DNA of 64,000 nt from Xaviernesmea rhizosphaerae (GTDB lineage: Bacteria > Pseudomonadota > Alphaproteobacteria > Rhizobiales > Rhizobiaceae). The stretch is taken from the NCBI RefSeq assembly GCF_001938945.1, contig NZ_MKIO01000021.1, forward strand, positions 434,001-498,000, in the 5' to 3' direction. A program made the position numbers and the translations under genes. How positions within the stretch are numbered: position 1 is the first letter of the stretch; each line of letters starts with the position of its first letter. Below, piece after piece: positions 1 to 9,927 of the stretch. The notes beneath the pieces are model-generated. The model was not told the origin of the DNA. It searched no databases and saw only the letters and a program-made list of their open reading frames with translations.

Positions 1-210
1 GGCGCCTGGGACAATGCCAAGAAGAGCTTCGAAGATGGCTTTGTCGACAAGGACGGCGTGCGCCACCTCAAGGGTTCCGAGGCGCACAAGGCCTCGGTGA
101 CCGGCGATACGGTCGGCGATCCCTACAAGGACACGGCGGGACCGGCGGTCAATCCGGCGATCAAGATCACCAACATCGTCGCCTTGCTGCTGCTCGCTGT
201 TCTGGCCTGA
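1..210 (+). CDS. hppA: Proton-pumping inorganic pyrophosphatase, C-terminal end (partial)
   Basis: The reading frame is open from base 1 and gives the last 69 residues of a membrane-bound H+-translocating pyrophosphatase. The ending is typical of the family: a GAWDNAKK stretch, a [15 protein letters not shown] loop (the conserved C-terminal cytoplasmic loop) and a final hydrophobic helix ending LLLLAVLA. The enzyme hydrolyses pyrophosphate and pumps protons across the membrane. Most of the gene lies to the left of the window, so the active-site segments cannot be checked. Confidence 0.9.
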   Translation, partial: GAWDNAKKSFEDGFVDKDGVRHLKGSEAHKASVTGDTVGDPYKDTAGPAVNPAIKITNIVALLLLAVLA

Positions 211-217
211 CGGCACG

Positions 218-374
218 TTGCATCGGACCGAAAAGCCGGCGGCAGGCTTTCGGGAAACGCCGATGTTTCTAGAGCATCGGACCGAAAAGTGGGAACCGGT
301 TTTCGGAAAAATCCGATGCAAAAACAAAAAATTAGAGCATCGGACTGCGTACGATTTTCAGTCTGATGCTCTAA
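218..374. repeat. Cluster of three rhizobial-type palindromic intergenic repeats
   Basis: Three imperfect inverted repeats lie side by side after hppA. Each opens with GCATCGGACCGAAAA or a close variant and closes with its complement: 218-269 (decayed), 274-319 (best copy) and 332-374 (ends TTAGAGCATC / GATGCTCTAA). Repeats of this type are scattered between genes in Rhizobiaceae genomes. The transcript could fold into consecutive stem-loops downstream of hppA. Confidence 0.75.
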
Positions 375-384
375 CTCGGAAACG

Positions 385-420
385 AAAAGACCCGCGCGAA
401 ACGCTTCGCGCGGGTCTTTT
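385..420. terminator. Bidirectional intrinsic terminator between hppA and bamE
   Basis: A perfect 16-bp inverted repeat (385-400 with 405-420) around a 4-base loop begins with AAAAGACCCGCG and ends with CGCGGGTCTTTT. It has an A-run on one side and a T-run on the other, so it can terminate both the rightward hppA transcript and the leftward bamE transcript. Confidence 0.9.
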
Positions 421-444
421 GCTGTCTCTTGCGGCTGTCGGGCG

Positions 445-1017
445 TCAGTTGCTGCCGTTGCCGCCGTCGGCGAAGATCGACCGCGCCATGCTCTTGCCGA
501 CGCCATTCCCGCTGAGAATCTGGCCGAGGAAGGTCATGTCCTTGCCGCCGGTCGGTGTGGTGCGGGTGATCATGTCGAAGACGCGGCCATCCTGCAGCGT
601 GTAATGCGCAAGCTTGGCGACCGTGCCCTTATCGTCGAAATAGACCGCGAGAATCGACTGGTCGATGATCTTGGAATTCATGAAAGCCGCCGCGCGGTGG
701 CGCTTCTGCGAGATGTAGTAGAATACCTCATTGTCGAAGGTGGCGGTGGTGGACGGCGTGCCGAGCGACAGCAGCACCTGCTCGCGGCTGGAGCCGACCG
801 GCACCAGCGCCAGCGTCTGCTGGTCCACGATATAGCCCTGGGTATAGGTCTGCCCCAGTGAGTCGGCCGTTGCGCTGCAGCCGCCGAGGGCGGCCGTGGC
901 AAGCATCAGCGCCACGAGCGTGGCCCGGCCCGGCGCGCTGGCCTGCATCTGCCCGTTTTCGGCGCTGCTGGCCTGCGAAAGGTTCCGCGTCATGAAAATG
1001 CGTCCCGTCAACGACAT
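445..1017 (-). CDS. bamE: Outer membrane protein assembly factor BamE lipoprotein
   Basis: A 190-residue predicted lipoprotein. It has a hydrophobic export signal ending in the lipobox LGGC (Cys about residue 47), then the small SmpA/OmlA (BamE) fold with GYIVDQQTLALVPVGSSREQVLLSLGTP, the usual family core. BamE helps the BamA-D complex insert beta-barrel proteins into the outer membrane. An internal ATG at 993 (MTRNLSQ) would give a more ordinary signal peptide and is a plausible alternative start. The gene is divergent from the next one and convergent with hppA. Confidence 0.85.
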   Translation of the reverse strand: MSLTGRIFMTRNLSQASSAENGQMQASAPGRATLVALMLATAALGGCSATADSLGQTYTQGYIVDQQTLALVPVGSSREQVLLSLGTPSTTATFDNEVFYYISQKRHRAAAFMNSKIIDQSILAVYFDDKGTVAKLAHYTLQDGRVFDMITRTTPTGGKDMTFLGQILSGNGVGKSMARSIFADGGNGSN

Positions 1018-1196
1018 CTACCCCTGGACTGCCACCGCGAGAACGATGCGGCGGGCGCCGCCTTCCGGCCGCGCCATTGCTTTTTGTGCCTGCTTCGGTA
1101 AACCAGCTTCCGCGATCATGCAACATGACGATGCGCGGCCGTTGCTTGGATGAATGGCCCCCACGGCTTTTGAAGCAGGCAAACCTAGGCGTAATC

Positions 1197-1742
1197 ATGG
1201 TCTTCGGGCTGTTCGGCAAAAAAAACGGCAATGCGGCAATCGTCGCCCGGCAATATCAGCTGCTGACGGCCTCGGCCCGGCAGCCGCGGCTTTATGCCGA
1301 GCTGGGTGTGCCCGATACGGTGATGGGCCGGTTCGAGATGATCTCGGCGGTGCTGATCCTCTATTTCCGCCGCACGCGACAGAGCGCGCGCGCGGGGCAG
1401 GAGATCGCCCAGGAGATCGTCGATGCCTTTTTCCAGGATGTCGATCACTCGATCCGCGAGCTGGGGGTCGGCGACCTCAGCGTGCCCAAGCGGATGAAGC
1501 GTCTGGCCGGCATGTTCTATGGCCGGCTGGAGAGCTATTCCGCAGCCCTGGACGCCGGCGATGCCGAGGCGCTGCGCGCAGCCCTTGCCCGCAATCTTTA
1601 TACGCAGGCGGGGGCAGAAGCGCCTGATATGGGCGGATTGGCGCATTATATGATGGAGGCGGAGGCGCGGCTTGCCGCCACCGCCGAGGCTGAGGTGGAA
1701 ACCGGCAGCCTCACCTTGATTTCCGGGACGAACGAAGCATGA
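1197..1742 (+). CDS. Ubiquinol-cytochrome c chaperone family protein
   Basis: The 181-residue protein begins MVFGLFGKK and matches the ubiquinol-cytochrome c chaperone family (Cbp3-like). Recognisable parts are the RFEMISAVLILYFRR segment, a DVDHSIRELGVGDLSVPKRMK stretch and the GMFYGRLESY motif. Family members help assemble cytochrome bc1. I chose the ATG at 1197 because the family starts here; the frame stays open upstream to 1077 without conserved sequence. The stop overlaps the next start (ATGA), indicating one operon with the DUF177 gene. Confidence 0.85.
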   Translation: MVFGLFGKKNGNAAIVARQYQLLTASARQPRLYAELGVPDTVMGRFEMISAVLILYFRRTRQSARAGQEIAQEIVDAFFQDVDHSIRELGVGDLSVPKRMKRLAGMFYGRLESYSAALDAGDAEALRAALARNLYTQAGAEAPDMGGLAHYMMEAEARLAATAEAEVETGSLTLISGTNEA

Positions 1743-2290
1743 CATTCAAAGACAGACCGCCCTTTTCCTATCGCGTGCGCGTGGGCCACGTGTCGCACAA
1801 TCCGCTCGAGGTGCATGTCGAGGCGGACGACAGGGAGCGCGTCGCAATCGCCGAGCTCTGGCAGGTGCTGTCGGTGGAGGCGCTCACCGCCGATGTGAAG
1901 CTGACGCGCTGGAAGCGCGACGGCGTGAAGATGGTGGGCCGGGTTAAGGCGCGGCTGACACAGGCCTGCGTCGTGACGCTGGAGCCGGTGGAAAGCACGG
2001 TTGAGGAGCAGGTGGAAGCGATCTTCGTGCCGGAGGATTCGCGTCTTGCCCGCATTGCGGCCAATGACAGCGCGGAGATGTTCGTCGATCCGGATGGTCC
2101 CGACATGCCCGACACTTTTTCCGGCGATGAAATCGATATCGGCGCGGCGGTGGCGGAATATGCGGCGCTGGGCATCGATCCCTATCCGCGCAAGCCGGGC
2201 GTGGCCTTCGCGCCGGCGCCGGTGGAAGAGACCAAGGAAGAGAAGCGCCCCAACCCCTTTGCCGCGCTGAAAGACTGGAAAAAGGATTGA
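1739..2290 (+). CDS. DUF177 / YceD family protein
   Basis: A 183-residue protein of the YceD/DUF177 family, linked in other bacteria to 23S rRNA and ribosome metabolism. It has the acidic central stretch and the C-terminal ending KRPNPFAALKDWKKD (PFAAL.L family ending). It overlaps the preceding gene by 4 bp. In many bacteria yceD is followed by rpmF (ribosomal protein L32) before plsX; here no rpmF lies in the 198-bp gap before plsX. Confidence 0.85.
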   Translation: MTFKDRPPFSYRVRVGHVSHNPLEVHVEADDRERVAIAELWQVLSVEALTADVKLTRWKRDGVKMVGRVKARLTQACVVTLEPVESTVEEQVEAIFVPEDSRLARIAANDSAEMFVDPDGPDMPDTFSGDEIDIGAAVAEYAALGIDPYPRKPGVAFAPAPVEETKEEKRPNPFAALKDWKKD

Positions 2291-2488
2291 CGCGGCGCGC
2301 CGCGCGGTACATTCCGATGTCGCCTGTGCCTCAGGGCGCGACTTTTCGGCTGCCCTGTGACAAGAAGCCGTTGGTTGGCGGCATGGCATGGCGTCGCCTG
2401 ACGGTGCGAGATGCACCCGGGCCGAAGAACGAGAACCGGCCGGGCGCATGCCACGCCGGCCGGCTGGACGTAACAGGAATGAGCGGGC

Positions 2489-3553
2489 GTGATCAGAATT
2501 TCTCTTGATGTGATGGGGGGCGACTTCGGTCCCGAGGTCGTCCTGCCGGGCGCTGCCCGGGCGCTGGAACGCCATCCTGATATCCGCTTCCTCCTGTTTG
2601 GCGACCAGGCGATCTGCGCGCCGATTCTCGAGCGCTATCCCAAGCTCAAGGCCGCCAGCAGCTTCGAGGCGACAGAGATCGCCATCGCCATGGACGAGAA
2701 GCCGAGCCAGGCGCTGCGCCGCGGTCGCGGCAAGTCCAGCATGTGGCAGGCCATCGATGCGGTGAACCGTGGCGAGGCCGATGTGGTGGTCTCCGCCGGC
2801 AATACCGGCGCGCTGATGGCCATGGCCGTCTTCTGCCTGCGCACCATGTCCGGCATTCAGCGCCCGGCGATCGCCGCGATCTGGCCGACGCTGAAGGGCG
2901 AGAGCATCGTTCTCGATGTCGGCGCCACGATCGGCGCGGATGCCCGCCAGCTGGTGGATTTCGCCCTGATGGGCGGGGCGATGGCGCGCGCGCTGTTCGA
3001 GCTGGAGCGGCCAACGCTCGGCCTGCTCAATGTCGGCGTCGAGGAAATCAAGGGCCAGGAAGAGGTGAAGGAGGCCGGAAGGCTGATTCGCGAGGCGTCT
3101 TTCGAGGGCATCGACTATTCCGGTTTCGTCGAAGGCGACGATATCGGCAAGGGCACGGTGGATGTCGTCGTGACCGAAGGTTTCTCCGGCAATATCGCGC
3201 TGAAGGCTGCCGAAGGCACGGCCCGACAGATCGCCTCCTATCTGCGCGCGGCCATGTCGCGCACGCTGATGGCCAAGATCGGCTATCTCCTGGCCAAGAG
3301 CGCCTTTGACCGACTGCGTGAGAAGATGGATCCGCAGAAGGTCAATGGCGGCGTGTTTCTCGGGCTGAACGGCATCGTCATCAAGAGCCATGGCGGTGCG
3401 GATGCCGAGGGTTTTGCGGCGGCGATCGATGTCGGCCATGACATGGTCCGAAATGGGCTGAAGAATAAGATCCAGGCCGATCTGGCGAAATATCGGGCCG
3501 TCCAGACGCCGGAAGCGGCGACAGGCGATGCTGCCGCCCGCGGCGAGATTTGA
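2489..3553 (+). CDS. plsX: Phosphate acyltransferase PlsX
   Basis: A 354-residue protein with a GTG start and the hallmark N-terminus [12 protein letters not shown]. It also has the [10 protein letters not shown] and NVGVEEIKG segments, and ends with the [16 protein letters not shown] region of PlsX. It makes acyl-phosphate from acyl-ACP for phosphatidic acid synthesis at the membrane. fabH begins 9 bp downstream, so plsX and fabH are co-transcribed, the usual arrangement. Confidence 0.97.
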   Translation: MIRISLDVMGGDFGPEVVLPGAARALERHPDIRFLLFGDQAICAPILERYPKLKAASSFEATEIAIAMDEKPSQALRRGRGKSSMWQAIDAVNRGEADVVVSAGNTGALMAMAVFCLRTMSGIQRPAIAAIWPTLKGESIVLDVGATIGADARQLVDFALMGGAMARALFELERPTLGLLNVGVEEIKGQEEVKEAGRLIREASFEGIDYSGFVEGDDIGKGTVDVVVTEGFSGNIALKAAEGTARQIASYLRAAMSRTLMAKIGYLLAKSAFDRLREKMDPQKVNGGVFLGLNGIVIKSHGGADAEGFAAAIDVGHDMVRNGLKNKIQADLAKYRAVQTPEAATGDAAARGEI

Positions 3554-3562
3554 AAGCAAGAG

Positions 3563-4534
3563 ATGATCAGAGCTGTCGTGCGCGGTTTCGGAGCAGCGCT
3601 TCCGAAGCGGGTTGTTCCCAACGCGGAACTGGAAAAGACGGTCGACACGACCGATGAATGGATCGTGCAGCGCACCGGGATCCGCCAGCGCTACATTGCC
3701 GGGGAGGGCGAGACCACGGCCTCTCTGGGCGAGGCGGCCGCGCGCGAGGCGCTTGAGCGCGCAGGGCTCGAGCCGCAGGCGATCGACCTGATCATCGTCG
3801 CCACCGCCAGCCCCGACAATACCTTTCCGGCGACCGCCGTCGACATTCAGGCCCGCCTCGGAATCACCGGCGGCGCGGCCTTCGACATGCAGGCTGTCTG
3901 TTCCGGCTTCGTCTTCGCCATGGCGACGGCGGATGCCTATCTGCGCACCGGCCTGGCGCGCCGGGCGCTTGTCATCGGCGCGGAGACCTTCTCGCGCCTG
4001 CTCGACTGGAATGACCGCACCACCTGCGTGCTGTTCGGCGACGGCGCCGGCGCGGTGGTGCTGGAAGCGGTGGAGGGCGAGGGCACCGTGGCCGATCGCG
4101 GTATCCTCACCGCGCAGCTGCGCTCCGACGGCTCGCACAAGGCAAAGCTCTATGTCGATGGCGGCGTGTCGACGACGGGCACGATCGGCCATCTGCGCAT
4201 GGAAGGCCGCGAAGTGTTCAAGCATGCCGTGGGCATGATCACCGACGTGATCGAGGCCGCCTTCGCCGCGACAGGCACGACCGTGGAGGATGTCGACTGG
4301 CTGGTGCCACACCAGGCCAACCGCCGGATCATCGACGGCTCGGCCAAGAAGCTCGGGATTCCGCTGGAAAAAGTGGTGGTCACCGTCGATCGGCACGGCA
4401 ACACCTCTGCCGCCTCCATTCCGCTGGCACTCCATGCCGCGGCATCGGACGGGCGAATCAAGCAGGGCGACCTCGTGCTGCTCGAAGCCATGGGCGGCGG
4501 CTTCACCTGGGGCTCGGTCCTCCTGCGCTGGTAA
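3563..4534 (+). CDS. fabH: 3-oxoacyl-ACP synthase III (FabH)
   Basis: A 323-residue ketoacyl-ACP synthase III, which condenses acetyl-CoA with malonyl-ACP to start fatty acid synthesis. The catalytic triad is present: Cys in AVCSGF (about residue 113), His in VPHQANRR (about 250) and Asn in HGNTSAAS (about 280). The [13 protein letters not shown] ending is the family C-terminus. Full length and in the plsX operon. Confidence 0.97.
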   Translation: MIRAVVRGFGAALPKRVVPNAELEKTVDTTDEWIVQRTGIRQRYIAGEGETTASLGEAAAREALERAGLEPQAIDLIIVATASPDNTFPATAVDIQARLGITGGAAFDMQAVCSGFVFAMATADAYLRTGLARRALVIGAETFSRLLDWNDRTTCVLFGDGAGAVVLEAVEGEGTVADRGILTAQLRSDGSHKAKLYVDGGVSTTGTIGHLRMEGREVFKHAVGMITDVIEAAFAATGTTVEDVDWLVPHQANRRIIDGSAKKLGIPLEKVVVTVDRHGNTSAASIPLALHAAASDGRIKQGDLVLLEAMGGGFTWGSVLLRW

Positions 4535-4627
4535 ATGAATTTATCTATTGGAATGAACCGCTTGACCCGATGAACCTTCGGCAATAGTCTGCCCTCCGCA
4601 TCAGCGCACTCAACAGCGGCGGGGAAG

Positions 4628-4966
4628 ATGAGCGGAAAAACGGTAACACGTGCGGATCTGGCCGAATCGGTGTTCCGCAAAGTCGGACTCTCGCGCACCG
4701 AATCCGCCGAGCTGGTCGAAACGATCATCAACGAGATCTGTAACGCCATCGTGCGCGGGGAGAGCGTCAAGCTCTCCTCCTTCGCCACCTTCCAGGTGCG
4801 CGACAAGAACGAGCGGATCGGCCGCAACCCCAAGACCGGCGAGGAAGTGCCGATCTCGCCGCGCCGGGTGATGACCTTCAAGGCCTCCAACGTGCTGAAA
4901 CAGCGCGTTCTCAAGGCGCATCTCGCCCGCAAGGCCAAGACCAAGCCCGCCCCGCCGGCGCCTTGA
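4628..4966 (+). CDS. ihfA: Integration host factor subunit alpha
   Basis: A 112-residue HU/IHF-fold protein with [20 protein letters not shown] at the N-terminus and the DNA-arm segment [20 protein letters not shown], including the intercalating proline. IHF bends DNA and could serve the phage integrase encoded a few kb away. The Lys/Pro-rich tail ([11 protein letters not shown]) is slightly longer than in enterobacteria. Confidence 0.95.
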   Translation: MSGKTVTRADLAESVFRKVGLSRTESAELVETIINEICNAIVRGESVKLSSFATFQVRDKNERIGRNPKTGEEVPISPRRVMTFKASNVLKQRVLKAHLARKAKTKPAPPAP

Positions 4967-5320
4967 GGCAGCCGGCTTTTCCCGCATCTCTGCCCGTTAC
5001 AGGATCGCGCGGCCCCGGCGTCTCTCTGTTTCGTGCGGCTGACCCGCGATGCCGCGCGCAGTGGCCTGATCCGGCGCTGTCGCACGCGTGGCTGTTTCAG
5101 GAGCCGGCCATGTCAGGAAATGCGTTGAAAACCAGCCGATAAGCCATTGATCTTCGCCCTGTTTGTGTGAAACTCCGGCCTCATGTCGTGGGCCATCGTC
5201 AGGGCTGCGGATCGGGCTTTCCCGGCGGCGCCAAGCACCGGACGGCTCGTGCGGTCGGCGCGGATCCACGACACCAGCAATCCGCATGCGCCGGCGCGGC
5301 GCCAGAGGCTTTCGACAGAC
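4967..5320. other. Intergenic stretch between ihfA and the MerR gene; no gene seen
   Basis: The frame of the MerR gene is open upstream to 5183, but the extra residues look like translated GC-rich DNA. I see no RNA gene or strong hairpin here. Confidence 0.5.
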
Positions 5321-5854
5321 ATGATGGACAAAAGTCCCGACGCCTTTCGCACCATCAGTGAGGTTGCCGACGAACTCGACCTGCCGCAGCACGTGCTGCG
5401 TTTCTGGGAGACACGCTTCACCCAGATCCGGCCGATGAAGCGTGGCGGCGGCCGGCGCTATTACCGGCCCGAGGATGTCGATCTTCTCAAGGGCATCCGC
5501 CATCTGCTCTATGATCACGGCTATACGATCAAGGGCGTGCAGAAGCTGCTGAAGCTCAACGGCAACAAGTTCGTGGCAGCGATTGCCAGCGGCGATCTGG
5601 CGACCGTGGAGGCGCTGGCCGCCGCCAGCAACGAGGATGGCACGTCGAAAATCGCGCATGGCGAGGACGACCAGATCGTCGGCCGCGCCAAGCCGCCGGC
5701 CAGCCGCCGCTTCTTTTCCTTCGGCGGCAGCCAGGAGGACATGGCCGACGTGTCGATCGGCAAGGGCTCGATCAACAAGGAGGATCGGGCGCTGCTGCAG
5801 GAGGCGCTTTACGATCTCTTGGAATGCAAGCGCCTCTTGGATCAGGTGCGCTGA
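5321..5854 (+). CDS. MerR family transcriptional regulator
   Basis: A 177-residue regulator. The N-terminal winged helix-turn-helix reads [22 protein letters not shown], then [23 protein letters not shown] (MerR wing) and the [14 protein letters not shown] helix. The variable C-terminus ends in [13 protein letters not shown]. In many alphaproteobacteria a MerR gene of this type directly follows ihfA, as here. The ATG at 5321 is chosen because homology starts at [12 protein letters not shown]. Confidence 0.88.
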   Translation: MMDKSPDAFRTISEVADELDLPQHVLRFWETRFTQIRPMKRGGGRRYYRPEDVDLLKGIRHLLYDHGYTIKGVQKLLKLNGNKFVAAIASGDLATVEALAAASNEDGTSKIAHGEDDQIVGRAKPPASRRFFSFGGSQEDMADVSIGKGSINKEDRALLQEALYDLLECKRLLDQVR

Positions 5855-5923
5855 GACCGAACGTGCCCGTGTTCTGTTCGGACCTGTTTCTACAGCGAGC
5901 GCAGGCTGAAGGTCGGCGAGGCG

Positions 5924-6436
5924 ATGATGACAGATTCCTTGATCCGCGCGGCGACCGCCGAGGACTTTCCTGCCCTGCGCGCGATCGAGCATGCGGCCTT
6001 TGAGACCCTGCGCCGGGCCGGCGCCGTCAGCGGCCCTGCTGCGGTGAGCGGCGATGCGGACCTCCGGCGCTATCTTGAGGCGGATTGTCTCGATCTGGCG
6101 ATGGACGCGGCCGGGCAGCCGATTGGCTATGTCGGCGCATCCCTGCTGCAGGGCTGGCTGCATGTCGGCGAACTCGACGTTCACCCCGCATGGCAACGCC
6201 AGGGCATCGGCCGGCGGCTGATGAAAGGGATACTGGACAAGGGGAGATCAAGCGGCCTGCCGGGCGCCACGCTGACGACCGACCGTCTTGCAGCCTTCAA
6301 TGCGCCCTTCTATGCTTCCCTGGGCTTCCGGCCCGTCGATGACGCATCCTTGCCCTGGCTTCAGGCCATTCTGGACGCGGAGGTGGCAAAAGGCCTCGAT
6401 CCTGCACGCCGGCTCGCCATGCGGCTGGATTTCTGA
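5924..6436 (+). CDS. GNAT family N-acetyltransferase
   Basis: A 170-residue GNAT protein. It contains the DVHPAWQRQGIGRRLMKGIL acetyl-CoA-binding motif A (Q/RxxGxG/A) and the later NAPFYASLGFRPV motif B. The substrate cannot be read from the sequence. It lies 69 bp after the MerR gene on the same strand. Confidence 0.85.
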   Translation: MMTDSLIRAATAEDFPALRAIEHAAFETLRRAGAVSGPAAVSGDADLRRYLEADCLDLAMDAAGQPIGYVGASLLQGWLHVGELDVHPAWQRQGIGRRLMKGILDKGRSSGLPGATLTTDRLAAFNAPFYASLGFRPVDDASLPWLQAILDAEVAKGLDPARRLAMRLDF

Positions 6437-6468
6437 CTTGCCCCAAAAACGCCTCTCGCCTGACCTGC

Positions 6469-6633
6469 TCAGTGAAGCTTCAGCGACAGCTGCTTTGGTT
6501 CGTATTGCGGCTTGCGGGCAATATCGATGCGCGAAAAGGTTTCGCGGCGGCGGCGCTCCGCGGCTTCACGGGCTTCGCGCGACGCAGCGACGGCGGCGAG
6601 AGCGGAGGCGATGACGTCCTGGGTCCGGTTCAT
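6469..6633 (-). CDS. Small hypothetical protein, 54 residues
   Basis: The predicted protein starts MNRTQDVIASALAAVAAS, continues with a charged helical stretch rich in Arg and Glu, and ends QLSLKLH. The ATG at 6633 has a good ribosome-binding site (CAGGAG, 7 bases upstream). The frame is open further to 6846 without convincing coding character. No known domain is recognised. Confidence 0.5.
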   Translation of the reverse strand: MNRTQDVIASALAAVAASREAREAAERRRRETFSRIDIARKPQYEPKQLSLKLH

Positions 6634-6856
6634 GCTGGCTGCTCCTGAAGAAGTGTTCCCGCTTTGTTCCATAGCTGATTTGCGAATCGGCGGCAAGCTT
6701 TTCCACAGGAAAAATTTGCTCATGAGCGGAGCCGCAGGCTTGGCGCAGGGTTCAGCGGGGCGGGGCATGCGCAAGGCGGAGGCAGGATTCTGCGCTGGCC
6801 GAGGCAGACTGCCATGGGAGCATGGCAGTCCGTTTCGCGCCTTCATGCATCGGATC

Positions 6857-7297
6857 TCACGATGCCGCGGTCGGGAAGCAGGCCTGTGCCGTGAGCTGAT
6901 GGGCGGAGTTTGACAAAAGGTCGATCAGCTTCGGTATGGGCGAGGTCACCGTCTTCGTCAGCGTCACCTTGGAAAAGCCGGTGGCGCCGTAGCAGGTTGC
7001 GCCATCCTCGATGACGATATTCGAGGCGACCAGGGTGATGCCGAGACCCGCTGCCGCGGTGATGACGTAGCTGTTGGCGCGGCTGGCGTCATAGGCGCCC
7101 GCGTTCGAGCAGGCATTGTTGCGGATGCCGATGCAGCGCGCGCTGGTCAGCGCGACCTTTTCCAGCGCATGGTTGATCCACATCACCCGGGAGACCTCGA
7201 TTCCCCCGAACAGCAGGAGCAGCATCGGGCCGATGAGAATGGCGAATTCGACCGCCGTCGCTCCCTGTCTGGCGCGGGCAAGCTTGGCAATACGCAT
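6857..7297 (-). CDS. TadE-like pilus assembly protein (pseudopilin-type N-terminus)
   Basis: A 146-residue protein starting with a short basic stretch, then the TadE signature RQGATAVEFAILIGPMLLLL, a single membrane helix with the conserved Glu. The remainder would be exported and carries Cys pairs. It belongs to the tight-adherence (Flp pilus) system, and is the last of three minus-strand genes, directly abutting the next TadE-like gene. Confidence 0.85.
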   Translation of the reverse strand: MRIAKLARARQGATAVEFAILIGPMLLLLFGGIEVSRVMWINHALEKVALTSARCIGIRNNACSNAGAYDASRANSYVITAAAGLGITLVASNIVIEDGATCYGATGFSKVTLTKTVTSPIPKLIDLLSNSAHQLTAQACFPTAAS

Positions 7298-7873
7298 CTA
7301 CTGCACCTGGGCCGCTGTCTGGATGGTGATGCCGTTGCCGGGAATCACGCCGTAATTCGGAAACATCGTCTTGTAGGGGCGATTATAGGCGATGCTGACA
7401 TATTTGCCGGCCGGGGCGCCGCTGGCGCAGGTGCTGGTACAGGAGACCGCTCCGCCCCAGGTGATCGTTCCGCCGCTGCTGGTGGGGCAGCGGCATTCAT
7501 CGGCCGCCGAGGCCGGACCCGAGGCGGTGATGGTCGTGGCGGTCACATCATATTGACGGCTGCCATTGATGAGGATCCGCGCCGTGCCACCCGGGTCCGG
7601 CGCCCGCAGGATGGCTGCGAGCAGATTGGCGGTCGAGTCTGCCGTGGAGGATGTCAGGCCGGCGCCGCTCGTCAGAGCCTGGTTCGCCGCCGAGGACACC
7701 GCCGCGTCCGCCTTCATGCGCTTGATGATGAATAGGCTGACATCGGAGACGCCGGCCATCAGCAGCACGAAGAGGGGCGCGATGAAGGCGAATTCGACGG
7801 CCGCGATTCCCTCGCGCGCGCGGGCGAGGCGGGCAAGCGAGAAAGAGGGAGAGGGGAAAGAGGGAAGGACCAT
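7298..7873 (-). CDS. TadE-like pilus assembly protein
   Basis: The protein (191 residues from the ATG at 7873) has the TadE signature REGIAAVEFAFIAPLFVLLM followed by an exported domain with four clustered cysteines. I chose 7873 because it starts 2 bp after the tadG stop codon. The open frame extends upstream inside tadG, but that extension is an overlap artefact. Same operon as the neighbouring Tad genes. Confidence 0.82.
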   Translation of the reverse strand: MVLPSFPSPSFSLARLARAREGIAAVEFAFIAPLFVLLMAGVSDVSLFIIKRMKADAAVSSAANQALTSGAGLTSSTADSTANLLAAILRAPDPGGTARILINGSRQYDVTATTITASGPASAADECRCPTSSGGTITWGGAVSCTSTCASGAPAGKYVSIAYNRPYKTMFPNYGVIPGNGITIQTAAQVQ

Positions 7874-7875
7874 GG

Positions 7876-9927
7876 TTATCGCACCAGTTTCGCGCTCTTG
7901 CCGGCGCCCCCGCCCGAAGACAGCAGCTTGTCGCACTGCGACGCCGCCGCGCTGCCGCCGGAAATGGAGATGGCCGAGCCGATGAGGAACAGACAGGCAT
8001 CCTGGGCCGAGGCACCGCCGCTCATGGAAATCGGCGCGAGCGGGAAATAGAAGGCGCCGGAAATATTGCTGCCGCTCGCGCCGGCCGTCAGCGTGCCGCC
8101 GGCCTTGACCTTGGTCGGGCCGATCACCGCAAGCTGAGCGAACTGGCCCGAGCCGGGTGCGCGCATCACCATGTCCTTATAGCCCGCGGAGGCGCAGTAG
8201 GCGGTGCCCTTGCAGGCATCGCTCGTCATGGTCTCCTTGCCCGAGAGGGTGATGGTGACATCGCGGCCGGAAAAGCTCAGATCCTTGCCCTGGCAGGTGA
8301 CCGAGCCGCCATTGTTCTGGCCAAGGCCCATATAGCCGTCGATCGTATAGGGGCCGGAGCCGAATTCGAGCCCGCCGGCCATGTCCACCGAGCCCATGAT
8401 GTCGTGCTGGGAGGCGGCGGGAAAGACGACGCAGGTGCCGCCGCCGCTCTGGACCTTGCCCCACAGGCGGAAGAGCTGAGCCGTGCTCGACGCAGTGCTG
8501 AGATAGGCGGAACCGCTATCGACGAACAAGGCTCGCCCGTCGGAGGAGGGGCCGATCTTGTAGCTGTTGCCCGTGCCGCTGCCGAGCGTGGTGACATTGC
8601 TGCCGGACACCTTGACGCCGTTGGACAGCTCGAAGGTGGAGGGGCCGGCAAAGGTCAGCTGGCCGTTGCTGTTGCCGCAGAGGCTGTAGCCGCAATCATT
8701 CGTTGCAGGACCGATGCGGAATGTGCCTGCGCCGAAGGAGCCGGCATCACCATTCAGAGAAATACCGCCCGACACGGTGAAGGTGCCGGGGCCGAAGGCG
8801 TAGCTGCCGCCACCGGTCGAACGGATGCTCTTGAAATTATAGGTCGTGTTAGCGGGGCCGGCGAGGTTGAACTCGAGCTTCAGGCTGCTGCCGATCATCA
8901 GATCGCCGAAGGTCATCGATGTGCTGGTGCAGGTCACGCGCCAGAGTTTTTCATTGTCGCTATAGCTGGCCTGACAGCCTTGCGCGGCAAGCGCCTGTTT
9001 GAGCGCCTGCTGCTTACTCGTGTCCCAGGGATCGAAAACGAGATCCGCTCCATTGACAGTCGCCGGTTTTGCCGGCGCCTGCAGCGATGGCTGGTCGTTG
9101 AAACGGGCGACCGCTGCCAGCACGCCGGGATTGCTGGCCAGCGGATCGGCCGTCACGCCCTTGCTGATCGGCGCCGGCGTGCCGTCCTGCTTCTGGATCG
9201 TCTGGCACCAGCTTGGCTGATCGGGCGGCGAGGCGGAATTGTACAAGGCCCCCTTGGTGACAATCTTGGTGCCGCAGGGCGAGGTAATCGTGGCGTTGGA
9301 GGCCACAGTGCAGTTGGGCACATTGAGCGTGGTGCCGCCGGACATCGTGACACCGGTGCCCTGGGCATCGAGCGCAATGACACAGCCGGCCGCATCGCCG
9401 CTGCTGCCGCTACCAATCTCCGTGGAGGCAATCGCCTGGATCGTCAGCGCATTGGTACCGAACAGCTTTGCAAGGAAGGTCGGACCGCTGGTGGTGATCG
9501 TCACATTCACCGCCTTGGCGCCCGAAGTGCGGGGCGAATCGACCAGCTCTGCGACGACGGCGCTTGCGGGAATTTTCTGCAATGCGGCAACATTGATCAC
9601 CGCCGCGCGCATGCTGTCGGTCGATTTGGTGCCGCCATAGGCGAGTGCGCCGGCATAGGAGGCGAGATCGGCGGCGCGCTGCTGTTCCGCCTGGCTATTG
9701 AGCGCGCGGCCGTAGTCCACAGCAAGCGCGCCGACGCCGATCACCATGGGCAGGGTCAGCGCGCCGATCAGCGCCATACCGCCACTGCGGGAACGAAGGA
9801 GGCGCAAGAGCGGACCGGCCGGCCGGCTGGTCCTTCTGATCATCGCCGCTTCGGCCGGGCGAGGAGGCTCTTGAGGGAACTGGCGGCGCATCATCGACAC
9901 CCTCTGGCGTTTCTCGGCCTGCTGCAC
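7876..9927 (-). CDS. TadG-like Flp pilus assembly protein
   Basis: A 683-residue protein with one N-terminal membrane helix in the TadG signature SGGMALIGALTLPMVIGVGALAVDYGRAL, then a long exported Gly/Ser/Thr-rich region with many short beta-type repeats (SGGTTLNV, SGGISLNGDAG and similar). It is longer than typical TadG and lacks an obvious von Willebrand domain. The true start may be at an internal ATG (MIRRTSRPAG, about residue 29). It is the first gene of a three-gene Tad set reading away from tRNA-Pro. Confidence 0.8.
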   Translation of the reverse strand: MQQAEKRQRVSMMRRQFPQEPPRPAEAAMIRRTSRPAGPLLRLLRSRSGGMALIGALTLPMVIGVGALAVDYGRALNSQAEQQRAADLASYAGALAYGGTKSTDSMRAAVINVAALQKIPASAVVAELVDSPRTSGAKAVNVTITTSGPTFLAKLFGTNALTIQAIASTEIGSGSSGDAAGCVIALDAQGTGVTMSGGTTLNVPNCTVASNATITSPCGTKIVTKGALYNSASPPDQPSWCQTIQKQDGTPAPISKGVTADPLASNPGVLAAVARFNDQPSLQAPAKPATVNGADLVFDPWDTSKQQALKQALAAQGCQASYSDNEKLWRVTCTSTSMTFGDLMIGSSLKLEFNLAGPANTTYNFKSIRSTGGGSYAFGPGTFTVSGGISLNGDAGSFGAGTFRIGPATNDCGYSLCGNSNGQLTFAGPSTFELSNGVKVSGSNVTTLGSGTGNSYKIGPSSDGRALFVDSGSAYLSTASSTAQLFRLWGKVQSGGGTCVVFPAASQHDIMGSVDMAGGLEFGSGPYTIDGYMGLGQNNGGSVTCQGKDLSFSGRDVTITLSGKETMTSDACKGTAYCASAGYKDMVMRAPGSGQFAQLAVIGPTKVKAGGTLTAGASGSNISGAFYFPLAPISMSGGASAQDACLFLIGSAISISGGSAAASQCDKLLSSGGGAGKSAKLVR

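Noticed and set aside
1646..4435. 929-codon open frame on the minus strand opposite DUF177, plsX and fabH
   Set aside because: It is antisense to three well-recognised genes; the translation is His/Arg/Gly-rich as expected from a GC-rich third-position shadow.
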